A stretch of DNA of 64,000 nt from Pedobacter panaciterrae (GCF_013204795.1 NZ_JABMKW010000008.1:1-64000); one strand, 5' to 3'. Shown: positions 1 through 10,462, counted from the first letter of the stretch. Numbers and translations: made by a program. Notes: generated by a model from the sequence alone, not told the origin.

Positions 1-36
1 CAAATAGCCGCCTTTTTCAATTTTATTTCAGAGAAA

Positions 37-1317
<1,281 letters not shown>

Positions 1318-1351
1318 TTAAATTTAAAAATGGAAATATAATAATTGAATT

Positions 1352-1843
1352 TTAACTTGCATGTTTAATAGCGGCATTCTGATTTTCCATTGATGCTTTA
1401 GCAGAGCAATCAAAACAAACGCCGTAAAGATTTAAAGAGTGATGCTTGATCTCGAACTTTAACAGTTCGCCAACCATACTCTGGATCTGATGAATACGCG
1501 GGTCGCAGAATTCTACAACTTTACCGCAATCAATACAGATGATGTGATCATGTTGATGATAACCGTATGATTTTTCAAACTGAGCCATGTTTTTGCCAAA
1601 CTGATGTTTGGTAACCAAATCACATGAAACCAATAACTCTAAAGTATTGTATACTGTAGCCCTGCTAACACGGTATTTTTGGTTTTTCATATGGATATAG
1701 AGGGTCTCTACATCGAAATGATCATCTCTTGAATAGATTTCTTCTAAGATGGCAAAACGCTCCGGTGTTTTTCTCAGGCTTTTATTTTCGAGATAGGCTT
1801 CGAAAATCTTTCTTACCAACTCGCTGTTGTGGTTTGTAGACAT
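1352..1843 (-). CDS. Fur/PerR-family metal-dependent transcriptional regulator
   Basis: 163-residue Fur superfamily repressor. The N-terminal winged helix contains the family pattern around LRKTPERFAILEEIY and YRVSRATVYNTLELL. The C-terminal dimerisation/metal domain has HQHDHIICIDCGKVVEF (metal-binding His cluster plus a first CxxC) and a second CxxC in GVCFDCSA, so a structural zinc site is likely intact. The sequence alone does not separate Fur (iron) from PerR (peroxide) or Zur. It sits between relA/spoT (63 bases upstream) and purA (37 bases downstream), all on the minus strand, so it may be read from the same transcript. Confidence 0.92.
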   Translation of the reverse strand: MSTNHNSELVRKIFEAYLENKSLRKTPERFAILEEIYSRDDHFDVETLYIHMKNQKYRVSRATVYNTLELLVSCDLVTKHQFGKNMAQFEKSYGYHQHDHIICIDCGKVVEFCDPRIHQIQSMVGELLKFEIKHHSLNLYGVCFDCSAKASMENQNAAIKHAS

Positions 1844-1906
1844 AGTTTTTAAACTCCTTTCAAAGGTACCATTTTTTATATAAAACTCTATGATTTTTTA
1901 GCAATT

Positions 1907-4114
1907 TTAGGCGTCAAAGCGAGTAACTCCCGTTACACCTTTCACCCGAAGCAGATTTTCGATCAGGTTGTCTAAGTGCTCCTTATCATTTACAAAGATC
2001 ATTATTGAACCATCAAAAATACCATTATCGGTATCTACAGTGATAGAACGCATGTTTACCTTAAAATCATTAGAGATAACTTTTGTAATATTGTTAATTA
2101 ATCCCACATCATCTATTCCAATAATGTGTAAGCCCGTTAAAAATGTAAGCTCTTGTTGTTTGTTCCATTTTGCTTTAACAACCCTATACCCATAGTTAGC
2201 CATTAATTGCGCTGCATTAGGGCAATTTGTACGATGGATTTTAATTCCTTCATTTACGGTTACAAATCCAAATACATCATCTCCCGGTATTGGATTACAA
2301 CATGCAGCCAAAGTATAATCTATTTTTTGCAGGTCTTCTCCAATCAATAAGGTATCAGATTCAGGACCTTTTACCTTGTTGAGCAGGGTTTCAATCTTCT
2401 GGTGATCATTTCTATCAGCGCCTCTATTTTCAATCTCCTTCTCGCTTGCAAGGTAATCTTTTAGGTCTTTTACTTCAATTTTGCCATTTGCAACGGCTAT
2501 AAAAAGCTCCTGGGTTGATGGTAGCTTAAAGAAATAAGTAAGCTTGTTTAAATTATCTGTATTGTAAGTGATTTTTAAAGATTTAAGCTTTCGCTCCAAA
2601 GTTTCTTTCCCCAGATCTGCTATCTTTCTTTTTTCCTCTTTTAAAGACGACTTGATTTTAGATTTAGCTTTTGCTGTTACAACAATGTTAAGCCAGTCCT
2701 CTTTTGGTGTTTGCTTGCTAGAAGTGATAATTTCTACCTGATCGCCATTTTGCAGCTTATATGAAAGCGGTACAAGCTTATGATTTACCTTAGCTCCAAT
2801 ACATTTTGCACCTACGTCAGTATGTATCTCAAAGGCAAAATCAAGCGCTGTTGCACCTAGCGGTAATTGTAGTAACGCACCTTTTGGAGTAAAAATGAAG
2901 ATCTCATCAGAGAATAAATTCATCTTAAAGTCGTCGAGAAAATCTAAAGCATTAGCTTCAGGGTTATTTAGCATCTCTCTTACCTTCATGATCCATTGGT
3001 CCAGACCATTGTCGTTAGAGGATTCCTTGTATTTCCAGTGTGCAGCAAATCCTTTTTCGGCAATTTCATTCATTCGCTGTGTACGGATCTGTACTTCTAC
3101 CCACTGACCTTTAGGCCCCATAACAGTAGTGTGCAACGATTCGTAGCCATTTCCTTTTGGAGAAGAAACCCAGTCGCGCAACCTATCCGGATTAGGGCGA
3201 TAAAGATCCGTTACAATAGAGTATGCTTTCCAGCAATCCGCTTTTTCATGTTCAGGTGCACTGTCTAATATAATTCTGATGGCAAAAAGATCATACACCT
3301 CTTCGAAAGGAATGTTTTTACTTTTCATTTTATTCCATATCGAATGGATAGACTTCGGTCTGCCGTAAATATCAGCTGTTAAACCTTGTTCTGCCAGTAT
3401 TTCATTTATAGGCTCAACAAACCTTTTAATAAATAAAGTTCGTTCAGCTTTTTTCTCATTTAACTGAGTTGCTATGTATTTATAAGTATCTGGCTCAAGA
3501 TATTTCATTGAAAGATCTTCCAGTTCAGACTTAATGGCATATAAACCCAGCCTGTGCGCAAGGGGGGCATAGAGGTAAATGGTTTCAGAAGCAATCTTTA
3601 ATTGTTTTTGCCTTGGCATAAAATCCATAGTCCGCATGTTGTGCAGTCTGTCGGCCAGCTTAATTAAAATTACCCTTACATCATCGGCCAGGGTAAGCAA
3701 CATTTTTCTGAAATTCTCTGCCTGCAAAGAACTATTGTAATCAAATACGCCCGATATTTTGGTTAGCCCATCAATAATTTTTGCTGTTTTCTTTCCAAAC
3801 TCACGTTCTATATCTTCAAGCGTAATGTCTGTATCTTCTACCACATCATGTAGCAATGCGCATACTATGGAGGTGGTTCCAAGTCCAATTTCTTCTGCTG
3901 CAATCTGAGCCACGGCAATAGGGTGGTAAATATATGGCTCTCCAGATTTTCTACGCATGTTTTTGTGGCTTTCCAAAGCCATGTCAAATGCTTTTCTGAT
4001 TTCCTTTTTATCCCCCCTTTGAAGTGTCGGCTTACAGGCGCGTAAAAGTGCCCTGTATCTTTTTAGGATCTCTTGCTTCTCTGCTTCTAAATCAATCACT
4101 AAAGCGTTTTTCAT
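1907..4114 (-). CDS. Bifunctional (p)ppGpp synthetase/hydrolase, RelA/SpoT (Rsh) family
   Basis: Full-length 735-residue Rsh protein that makes and degrades the stringent-response alarmone. Order of domains: HD hydrolase (about residues 50-200, with an intact HDVVEDTD motif, suggesting active hydrolysis), synthetase (about 240-370, with GRPKSIHSIWNKM and the EVQIRT substrate motif), TGS (about 400-465, DEIFIFTPKG start), a helical/zinc-finger region with TLAACCNPIPGDD, and a C-terminal ACT domain (about 660-735). Both catalytic halves look intact, so it is Rel/SpoT-like rather than a synthetase-only RelA. It is first in a possible minus-strand transcript with fur and purA. The start at 4114 gives MKNALVIDLEAEKQ. 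Confidence 0.95.
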   Translation of the reverse strand: MKNALVIDLEAEKQEILKRYRALLRACKPTLQRGDKKEIRKAFDMALESHKNMRRKSGEPYIYHPIAVAQIAAEEIGLGTTSIVCALLHDVVEDTDITLEDIEREFGKKTAKIIDGLTKISGVFDYNSSLQAENFRKMLLTLADDVRVILIKLADRLHNMRTMDFMPRQKQLKIASETIYLYAPLAHRLGLYAIKSELEDLSMKYLEPDTYKYIATQLNEKKAERTLFIKRFVEPINEILAEQGLTADIYGRPKSIHSIWNKMKSKNIPFEEVYDLFAIRIILDSAPEHEKADCWKAYSIVTDLYRPNPDRLRDWVSSPKGNGYESLHTTVMGPKGQWVEVQIRTQRMNEIAEKGFAAHWKYKESSNDNGLDQWIMKVREMLNNPEANALDFLDDFKMNLFSDEIFIFTPKGALLQLPLGATALDFAFEIHTDVGAKCIGAKVNHKLVPLSYKLQNGDQVEIITSSKQTPKEDWLNIVVTAKAKSKIKSSLKEEKRKIADLGKETLERKLKSLKITYNTDNLNKLTYFFKLPSTQELFIAVANGKIEVKDLKDYLASEKEIENRGADRNDHQKIETLLNKVKGPESDTLLIGEDLQKIDYTLAACCNPIPGDDVFGFVTVNEGIKIHRTNCPNAAQLMANYGYRVVKAKWNKQQELTFLTGLHIIGIDDVGLINNITKVISNDFKVNMRSITVDTDNGIFDGSIMIFVNDKEHLDNLIENLLRVKGVTGVTRFDA

Positions 4115-4428
4115 TCGTGTTTCCTTTTTTGGTTGTTATGAATTCTGCCAGCTACAGCCTCCATGTTATTGCTTTACTACTAGTTTTTTGTAATTAACGG
4201 TTGAGCTGGTTTGCCCGGTTGATTACGCTCCCTTTTATCAATATAAGTTTTTTATAAAGATGTAACTAATATGAGCAATAATTCTTCCAAATTTAAGTTT
4301 GTCATTATTTGACTTGTATTGTATTATTTACGTAAAAAATATGGCTCTTTATCGTTAAAAGATTATATTAGAGTTGAAAATGAAAACTAAAATATAAATT
4401 AGCTTTACCTTTATAGGGGTATAAATTT
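4115..4428. other. Intergenic region between divergent genes (314 bases)
   Basis: AT-rich region separating the divergent Rsh (minus) and DUF4294 (plus) genes, so it should hold both promoters. I could not find a convincing Bacteroidota TTTG / TAnnTTTG pair on either strand. The closest is TAGCTTTAC at 4400-4408, which lacks the final G. No RNA gene, hairpin or repeat stands out. Confidence 0.5.
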
Positions 4429-5046
4429 ATGAAATTTTATAGGTTATTTATTCTGTTAATTGTCATTATTAGCGGTGCCCAGGTTAGGGCGCAGGTTAAT
4501 GGCGTTACCATAAAAATGCCTGTACTTGGAAAAAATGATACGATTCGTGTTGCCGGAACTAATGATAATGGGGAGATGATACCATGGATACCTTTACATG
4601 AGGTTGTTATATATGGTGTCAGAATATTCAAATCCCCGGCCGAGCGTGCTGCCTATAGCAGATTGAGGTATAATGTGATGAAGGTTATGCCTTATGCTCT
4701 TTATGCAAAACAACGATATGAGCAACTGGAAAAGGATTTGGCACTAACACAAGAAAAAAGGGAACAGAAAAAGCTTGTTAAACAATGTGACAAAGAAATT
4801 AAAGACATGTTTAACAGAGAAATAAAAGAACTTACCATAACCCAGGGTCAAATACTTACCAAACTGATCGATCGTGAACTGGGCAGAACAACCTACGATA
4901 TTGTGAAAGAAACTAAGGGAGGTTTTACCGCGTTCCTTTACCAATCTGTTGCGAGGGTAGTAGGGCATAATTTGAAAAGTACGTATAACCCGCAAGAAGA
5001 GAGAGATATCGAATCCATCATTATTTCTTCAGGGTTTTATCAATAG
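4429..5046 (+). CDS. DUF4294 domain-containing exported protein
   Basis: 205 residues with an N-terminal signal peptide (hydrophobic residues about 5-19, cleavage after a VRAQ-type site). The rest matches my memory of DUF4294, a Bacteroidota-specific family: LHEVVIYG, FKSPAERAAYSRLRYNVMKVMPYA, a Lys/Glu-rich helical stretch, then ELTITQGQILTKLIDRELG. No function is known to me. It is likely periplasmic or membrane-associated. The next gene starts 5 bases after its stop on the same strand, so it probably leads an operon with the peroxidase and bshB1. Confidence 0.8.
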   Translation: MKFYRLFILLIVIISGAQVRAQVNGVTIKMPVLGKNDTIRVAGTNDNGEMIPWIPLHEVVIYGVRIFKSPAERAAYSRLRYNVMKVMPYALYAKQRYEQLEKDLALTQEKREQKKLVKQCDKEIKDMFNREIKELTITQGQILTKLIDRELGRTTYDIVKETKGGFTAFLYQSVARVVGHNLKSTYNPQEERDIESIIISSGFYQ

Positions 5047-5051
5047 AACCT

Positions 5052-5528
5052 ATGGCTGATAAATCCAAAAGTATACATCAATTTAAAGCAAAACTGATTA
5101 ATGGTTCCGACAAAAACCTTTCTGATTATAAAGATAAAGTACTTCTGGTTGTAAATATTGCATCTGCATGCGGTTTTGCGCCTCAGCTAAAAGAATTACA
5201 AGATTTAAGAGATGAATATAATGCCCAGGGTTTCGAAGTACTGGGTTTTCCGTCGAACGATTTTGGCAGGCAGGAACCTCTGGATGGAAAAGAAATAGAT
5301 ACCTTTTGCGAGGTTAACTATGGCGTTAAGTTCCCTGTGTTCGATAAAATAATGGTTCGTGGAAGCCATGCGCATCCACTTTTCAAATTTCTGACCCAAA
5401 AATCAACCCCGAGATGGAACTTCCACAAGTATTTAATCAATAGAGATGGTGAGGTAGTAGATTATTTTTTCCCATTTACCACACCACTTTCATCCAAAGT
5501 AAAAAAGAAAATACAGAAATTGCTTTAA
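5052..5528 (+). CDS. Glutathione-peroxidase-family thiol peroxidase
   Basis: 158-residue GPx-fold peroxidase that reduces H2O2 or organic peroxides. The peroxidatic Cys is C40 in NIASACGFAPQ, and the Trp-Asn pair of the tetrad is W122-N123 in RWNFHKYL. The tetrad Gln, normally in an NQFG motif, is replaced by Asp (D70 in PSNDFGRQEP). The window encodes bacillithiol enzymes rather than anything for glutathione, so thioredoxin or bacillithiol is a more likely reductant. There is no signal peptide, so it should be cytoplasmic. It lies 5 bases after the DUF4294 gene and 27 bases before bshB1. Confidence 0.9.
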   Translation: MADKSKSIHQFKAKLINGSDKNLSDYKDKVLLVVNIASACGFAPQLKELQDLRDEYNAQGFEVLGFPSNDFGRQEPLDGKEIDTFCEVNYGVKFPVFDKIMVRGSHAHPLFKFLTQKSTPRWNFHKYLINRDGEVVDYFFPFTTPLSSKVKKKIQKLL

Positions 5529-5555
5529 AGCAATCTTTTATAAACTATACACATC

Positions 5556-6272
5556 ATGAAGTTAGATATATTGGTGCTTGCCGTTCATCCAGACGACGCA
5601 GAATTGGGATGTTCAGGAACTATAGCCAAACACATTGCCCTAGGTAAAAAAGTAGGAATAGTCGATTTTACCAGAGGAGAGCTCGGCACACGAGGTACAG
5701 CAGAAACACGAGATGAAGAAGCCGCTGATTCGGCTAAAATACTTGGTATCCAGGCGCGTGAAAACCTAAGATTTAAAGATGGTTTCTTTAAGAATGATGA
5801 AGAACATCAACTCGAAGTTGTTAAAATGATCCGCAAGTATCAGCCAGAGATTATCTTAACCAATGCATTGCACGATAGACACCCCGATCATGGCAGGGCC
5901 GGAGATCTTGCTAATGATGCGTGCTTTCTGTCGGGATTGCCAAAGATAGCTACCGAGCTTAACGGAGTGCAACAACAAGCATGGCGACCACGATTGCAAT
6001 TCCAATACATTCAGGATCGTTATATTAAACCAGATATCATTATCGATATTACCCCATATATTGAAACCAAGTTAGCCTCAATAAAGGCATTTAAAACTCA
6101 ATTCTTCAACCCTGAACTGGACGGACCAGATACCTATATTTCTTCTCCGGATTTTTTTGAAAGTGTAATTGGGCGGGCGCGTGAGTTTGGTAAGTCTATT
6201 GGCACAACCTACGCCGAAGGCTTTACCTGTCGTAAACTTTTAGGCGTAAACAGTCTTTTCGATCTTATCTAA
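5556..6272 (+). CDS. bshB1: Bacillithiol biosynthesis deacetylase BshB1
   Basis: 238-residue PIG-L/LmbE-type zinc deacetylase that removes the acetyl group from GlcNAc-malate, the second step of bacillithiol synthesis. The zinc motif AVHPDDAELGCSG is at residues 9-21, and the second metal/catalytic region is HDRHPDHGRAGDLANDA. The segment DFTRGELGTRGTAETRDEEA is typical of BshB1 and separates it from general LmbE proteins. It follows the thiol peroxidase in the same direction, which suits a thiol-redox theme. A YfiT-like bacillithiol transferase lies at 54950-55501. Confidence 0.92.
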   Translation: MKLDILVLAVHPDDAELGCSGTIAKHIALGKKVGIVDFTRGELGTRGTAETRDEEAADSAKILGIQARENLRFKDGFFKNDEEHQLEVVKMIRKYQPEIILTNALHDRHPDHGRAGDLANDACFLSGLPKIATELNGVQQQAWRPRLQFQYIQDRYIKPDIIIDITPYIETKLASIKAFKTQFFNPELDGPDTYISSPDFFESVIGRAREFGKSIGTTYAEGFTCRKLLGVNSLFDLI

Positions 6273-6283
6273 TCAACATATAT

Positions 6284-6351
6284 TATTGGCCATATTCCAA
6301 CAAAAACACTTAATTTCTGTTTTATATATAAACAGTTTAATATGGCCAATA
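6284..6351. repeat. Nested inverted repeats covering the ACAD start codon
   Basis: A perfect 13-bp inverted repeat, TATTGGCCATATT (6284-6296) and AATATGGCCAATA (6339-6351), encloses a second hairpin, CTGTTT (6317-6322) with AAACAG (6330-6335). The right arm of the outer stem contains the ATG (6342-6344) of the acyl-CoA dehydrogenase gene. It could be a bshB1 terminator, a dimeric-regulator site or an RNA element hiding the start. No U-run follows, so the terminator reading is the weakest. Confidence 0.55.
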
Positions 6352-7703
6352 TATTTTCTTCTCTAAAGAACGCGTATACCCTTTTTAAAAGTGTAGATTT
6401 TAAAAAACTTGAAGAGCTTTCTAAAAAGGTAGACTTACCTAAAATTGTAGAATCCGTGTCTAACCTTGATGAAACCCAATTGCAGGGGCTCATGAAGGTG
6501 ATAGGAACACCTCATAAAAAAAGAGAACTACCTCCTATTGAAGGCGATTTTTACCATCTGGGTGATGAAGCTTTAAAAGATGAAGATAGAGCTCTGCAGT
6601 TAAAAGTAAGAGCATTTCTGGAAAAAGAAGTAAAGCCGGTAGTTAATAAATACTGGCTTAAAGCCGAATTTCCTTTTGAGCTTATTCCTAAAATTGCAGA
6701 ACTAAATATTTGTGGTTTGACTTATCAAGGCTACGGATGTCCCAACAAATCAAACCTTATGGAAGGTATGCTGGCAATGGAAATGGCCAGAGTAGATACC
6801 TCTATGTCTACCTTTTTTGGTGTACAGAGCGGGTTGGCCATGGGATCGATATATCTTTTAGGATCCGACGCGCAAAAGCGGCAATGGTTACCAGATATGC
6901 AACAGATGAAAATAATTGGAGCATTTGGATTAACTGAGCCGGAAGTGGGTTCTGGCGTTGCAGGCGGGTTAACCACAACAGCTAAGCGACAAGGCAGCAA
7001 GTGGATATTGAATGGACAAAAAAAATGGATAGGAAATTCTACCTTTTCAGATGTTACCATAATATGGGCAAGAGATGTAGACGATAATGAGGTAAAAGGT
7101 TTCTTGGTTAGAAAAGGTACAAAAGGATTTGCTGTTGAGAAAATGCAGGACAAGATGGCGTTAAGGATTGTACAAAACGGGCTTATAACACTTACCAATT
7201 GTGAGGTTGACGAAGAAGATCGTTTACAAAATGCCAATTCATTTAAAGACACCGCAAAGGTGTTAAAGATGACCAGGGCAGGAGTGGCATGGCAAGCCGT
7301 AGGGTGTGCCAGAGGTGCTTATGAAAGTGCGCTTGCATACACCAGAACAAGAAAACAATTTGGTAAACCTATTGCATCCTACCAATTGATACAAAACCAC
7401 CTTGTAGAAATGCTCTCCAATCTTACGGCAATGCAGACACTCTGTTTCCGGTTGTCTCAATTACAGGATCAGAACCTCCTTACAGATGAGCATGCATCAT
7501 TAGCCAAAGTTTTCTGTTCAATGCGCACACGCGATGTGGTAAGCAGAGCACGTGAAGTTATGGGAGGTAACGGTATTTTACTGGAATACGATGTAGCCCG
7601 CTTTGTAGCTGATGCAGAAGCTATTTATTCTTACGAAGGAACCAAGGAGATCAATACCCTTATTGTGGGGCGTGCTATAACCGGTTTTTCAGCTTTTGTG
7701 TAA
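6342..7703 (+). CDS. Acyl-CoA dehydrogenase family protein (glutaryl-CoA dehydrogenase-like)
   Basis: 453-residue FAD flavoenzyme that oxidises an acyl-CoA to its enoyl-CoA. The conserved ACAD core starts near residue 80 (DEDRALQLKVRAFLE), after an N-terminal extension of about 75 residues. Signatures: GAFGLTEPEVGSG (substrate/FAD loop), WIGNSTFSDV, RTRKQFGKPIASYQLIQ, REVMGGNGIL, and the C-terminal YEGTKEINTLIVGRAITG, where the Glu of EGT is in the glutaryl-CoA dehydrogenase/ACX4 position. The true substrate cannot be read from sequence. Its 3' end abuts the convergent small membrane protein gene with no spacer. The start codon lies inside an inverted repeat. Confidence 0.9.
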   Translation: MANIFSSLKNAYTLFKSVDFKKLEELSKKVDLPKIVESVSNLDETQLQGLMKVIGTPHKKRELPPIEGDFYHLGDEALKDEDRALQLKVRAFLEKEVKPVVNKYWLKAEFPFELIPKIAELNICGLTYQGYGCPNKSNLMEGMLAMEMARVDTSMSTFFGVQSGLAMGSIYLLGSDAQKRQWLPDMQQMKIIGAFGLTEPEVGSGVAGGLTTTAKRQGSKWILNGQKKWIGNSTFSDVTIIWARDVDDNEVKGFLVRKGTKGFAVEKMQDKMALRIVQNGLITLTNCEVDEEDRLQNANSFKDTAKVLKMTRAGVAWQAVGCARGAYESALAYTRTRKQFGKPIASYQLIQNHLVEMLSNLTAMQTLCFRLSQLQDQNLLTDEHASLAKVFCSMRTRDVVSRAREVMGGNGILLEYDVARFVADAEAIYSYEGTKEINTLIVGRAITGFSAFV

Positions 7704-8108
7704 TCACTTAAAAGGAGCCTTTTCGATACTTGTATTGCCCATGGCAGTTTTTTCATAAAGGGCAATACAATATTTATTAAAACTGGTGTCGAAATTTACT
7801 TTACCTGCATATAATTTGTCTGGCACTGGTGTGCCCTCCAAAAAATAATAGACTTTAGTATTTCCTCCTTTATGATGAGGTTTAAAGTTGCCATAGGTTA
7901 TCATTTCATTCCAAACCGAGTCTTTTACGGTAACAGCAAATACATACTGTATAGGGCCTGTATTGTTGTCGTTCCTATAGTGTGCAATTTCCTTGAATTC
8001 GCCTTTTAATCCATCTGTTCCAGGTTGGGTAAACGTACCTTTTAACATCCAACCCACTAAAACCAAAACAATAACGCCCAGCAGGATGTTGAAATATTTT
8101 CTCTGCAT
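7704..8108 (-). CDS. Small membrane-anchored hypothetical protein
   Basis: 134 residues with one N-terminal membrane segment (about residues 7-25, ILLGVIVLVLVGWML), then a soluble domain likely facing the periplasm. I do not recognise the family. Its ATG overlaps the stop of the lysine 6-transaminase gene by one base (TAATG), so it is probably translated by coupling. Whether it relates to lysine catabolism is unknown. It ends directly against the convergent ACAD gene. Confidence 0.75.
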   Translation of the reverse strand: MQRKYFNILLGVIVLVLVGWMLKGTFTQPGTDGLKGEFKEIAHYRNDNNTGPIQYVFAVTVKDSVWNEMITYGNFKPHHKGGNTKVYYFLEGTPVPDKLYAGKVNFDTSFNKYCIALYEKTAMGNTSIEKAPFK

Positions 8109-9439
8109 TATAACGCTGGTAGAATGGTTTCCATGATAGCTAAACCTTCGTCAATATGTTTTTTCTCCATACATAACGCAGGTCTGAATCTGATGGTCTG
8201 ATTTCCGCAGCCTAAAAACATTACATTATGCTGCATTCCTTTTTTGATAAACTCATCGCGCATGTTTTTGTTTGGAAAGTCGAAAGCACAAAGTAAACCC
8301 TTACCTCGCACATTGGTTACTTTATCATGCTTTCCGGCTAGTGTTTGCAGGCCTTCTTTTAAATATTGGCCAACAACTGCAGCGTTATCACATAAGTTAT
8401 CTTCAGCAATAATTTGAAGGATCTGCGAGGAGCGAACCATATCTACTAAATTGCCACCCCAGGTTGAGTTAATTCTGGAAGGTACTTTAAATACATTACT
8501 ATCTATCTGATCAACTTTGTTTCCTACCAGAATTCCACATACCTGCATCTTTTTACCAAATGCAATAATATCCGGACGGGCTTTTTCGCTATAATGCTGA
8601 TGGCACCAAAATTTACCTGTAAGGCCAACTCCGGTCTGCACCTCGTCGTAGATCAGGAATGCATCATTTTCATCTGCCAATGCTTTTAACTGTATTAAAA
8701 ATTCTTCGCGTAAATGGTTATCTCCACCTTCAGATTGAATTGGCTCAACAATAATTGCACAGATGTCGTCTTTATTATCGGCAAAAGCTTGTTTTATCTG
8801 AGCAATTGATGTTTCTTCTGTTTCAACAGCCGTACTTAAGTTATTGCCCTCCAATGGGAATTTTACTACCGGAACAGATACTCTTGGCCAATCGAACTTA
8901 GCAAACCATTTGGTTTTATCAGGAAGCGTATTGGTTAAACTTAAAGTATAACCGGTTCTGCCATGAAAAGCTTTTTCGAAATGAAGTACTTTAAAACCCC
9001 TTTCTTCTTTATATCCTTTAGCAAAATTCTTTTGAACCTTCCAGTCCATAGCTACCTTAAGGGCATTTTCAACCGCGAGTCCGCCTCCTGCAATAAAAAA
9101 AGCATGAGGTAAATAGGAAGGGATACCAATTTTTGCAAAGGTATCTACAAACTGAGCGTATTGTTGCGTGTATACATCAGAATTAGAAGGATTGGCTAGT
9201 GCCGCCTGCAGAAGGTTTTTTTTGAAAGCCTCATCGTTTACCATTTTGGGATGGTTGTAGCCTAGAGGAACAGACGCAAAACAAGTAAAAAAATCGAGCA
9301 GAGAACGATTATACTTCGAATCATAAATATAAGCCCCCTGGCTTTTTTCCATATCGTAGGTAAGGTCAAAACCATCTGCTAAAATGTGTTTGCTTAAAGT
9401 TTCATTTACCTGGTCTGGAGCTACAGTTAGTTGATACAT
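8108..9439 (-). CDS. lat: L-lysine 6-transaminase (PLP-dependent, class III)
   Basis: Transfers the epsilon-amino group of lysine to 2-oxoglutarate, giving 2-aminoadipate semialdehyde and glutamate. The open frame extends to 9502, but the ATG at 9439 (MYQLTVAPDQVNETLSKHIL) gives the expected 443 residues; the upstream 21 residues look non-native. Class III features: GGGLAVENALKVAMDWK, FHGRTGYTLS, IVEPIQSEGGDNH, IYDEVQTGVG, and the PLP lysine region IIAFGKKMQVCG. The extended N-terminus and the DFFTCFASVPLGYNHPKM stretch are typical of Lat rather than ornithine or GABA transaminases. A small membrane protein gene overlaps its stop. Confidence 0.88.
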   Translation of the reverse strand: MYQLTVAPDQVNETLSKHILADGFDLTYDMEKSQGAYIYDSKYNRSLLDFFTCFASVPLGYNHPKMVNDEAFKKNLLQAALANPSNSDVYTQQYAQFVDTFAKIGIPSYLPHAFFIAGGGLAVENALKVAMDWKVQKNFAKGYKEERGFKVLHFEKAFHGRTGYTLSLTNTLPDKTKWFAKFDWPRVSVPVVKFPLEGNNLSTAVETEETSIAQIKQAFADNKDDICAIIVEPIQSEGGDNHLREEFLIQLKALADENDAFLIYDEVQTGVGLTGKFWCHQHYSEKARPDIIAFGKKMQVCGILVGNKVDQIDSNVFKVPSRINSTWGGNLVDMVRSSQILQIIAEDNLCDNAAVVGQYLKEGLQTLAGKHDKVTNVRGKGLLCAFDFPNKNMRDEFIKKGMQHNVMFLGCGNQTIRFRPALCMEKKHIDEGLAIMETILPAL

Positions 9440-9586
9440 AATTTCTATGTTTTGATATGTATCAAATGTAATAAAAACCCCCAAATTAACAAATGCGGGC
9501 ACTATTTGAACCCTTAGAACTAAAAACTAGGTTTAAACAGTTTAAAGTATGTTTTTGAAATAGAATCTATTTCGGTCTAACAAGTG

Positions 9587-10462
9587 TTAATAAATAAACT
9601 TGTCTTTCATACCCCAGATTCCCAGTATACCACCGGTATGGATGGCAATTATTTTCTCTTCTTTTTTAAAGTATCTATTACTGATGAGGTCATCAATAGC
9701 GAAGAACATTTTTGAGGTATATACCGGGTCAATAAGCATCCCCTCATCAGCTACAAAATTTTTAATATACTCAATCAAAGCAGGAGGGGTTTTGGCATAT
9801 CCACCAAAATGATAATCCGTATGCATAACCAGTTGTTCAATATTCCCGGTATGTTTATAAATCTCATCCGCAATAAAGTCGCCGCCTTTTAAAACGGGCA
9901 CTACGTGAAGTTGGGTTTTTAACTTACGCTGATGAATTCCTTTTAACAGACCTGCAGCAGTGGTTCCTGTTCCTGCAGCACAAAATAGGTGATCTACCTC
10001 TTGAGGCAATTCAGCAATAACCTCTGCACAGCCCCTAACCGCTTCCGTGCCGGCCCCGCCCTCGTCAACAAAATAGACATCGGGATCCGTTCCAAAATGA
10101 GAATCAAATAGTAAACGTTTGTTTCTGTAACTGTCTCTGTCGGTAAAAATTAAATTCATACCAAACAGCTTGCAAAGCAATAGCATTTCATTGCTTACCA
10201 CTTCGCCACGCACAAAGGCTGTACTTTTTAGATCAGCCCTCGCACAAGCAGCTGCCGTTGCCACGAGGTGATTAGAAAAAGCTCCACCAAAGGTAACAAT
10301 GTGATTTTTATTACTTTTCTGTACATCTTTTAAGATGTATTTTAGCTTACGCCATTTATTCCCAGAAATATAAGGATCAATTAAATCATCTCTTTTAACC
10401 AAGACCTGGTTTCTCGCAGTGTGCTTTAATTGATGTATAGGGCTATAAATATTTGTAAACAT
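9587..10462 (-). CDS. D-cysteine desulfhydrase / ACC deaminase-like PLP enzyme
   Basis: 291-residue fold-type II PLP enzyme. The cofactor lysine lies in the early motif VKRDDLIDPYISGNKWRKLKY (K37 in GNKWRKL), followed by TFGGAFSNHLVATAAACA and the phosphate-binding FCAAGTGTTAAGLLKG. This set is shared by D-cysteine desulfhydrase and 1-aminocyclopropane-1-carboxylate deaminase. In bacteria of this group most such proteins are annotated from homology only. I favour a D-amino acid desulfhydrase-like activity but cannot exclude other D-amino acid or ACC substrates. It appears monocistronic. Confidence 0.8.
   Translation of the reverse strand: MFTNIYSPIHQLKHTARNQVLVKRDDLIDPYISGNKWRKLKYILKDVQKSNKNHIVTFGGAFSNHLVATAAACARADLKSTAFVRGEVVSNEMLLLCKLFGMNLIFTDRDSYRNKRLLFDSHFGTDPDVYFVDEGGAGTEAVRGCAEVIAELPQEVDHLFCAAGTGTTAAGLLKGIHQRKLKTQLHVVPVLKGGDFIADEIYKHTGNIEQLVMHTDYHFGGYAKTPPALIEYIKNFVADEGMLIDPVYTSKMFFAIDDLISNRYFKKEEKIIAIHTGGILGIWGMKDKFIY

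Noticed and set aside
6731..7252. 173-residue open frame on the minus strand
   Set aside because: Antisense to the conserved core of the acyl-CoA dehydrogenase and without recognisable motifs.
9440..9502. N-terminal extension of the lysine transaminase
   Set aside because: The ATG at 9439 gives the normal family start; the extra 21 residues look non-coding.
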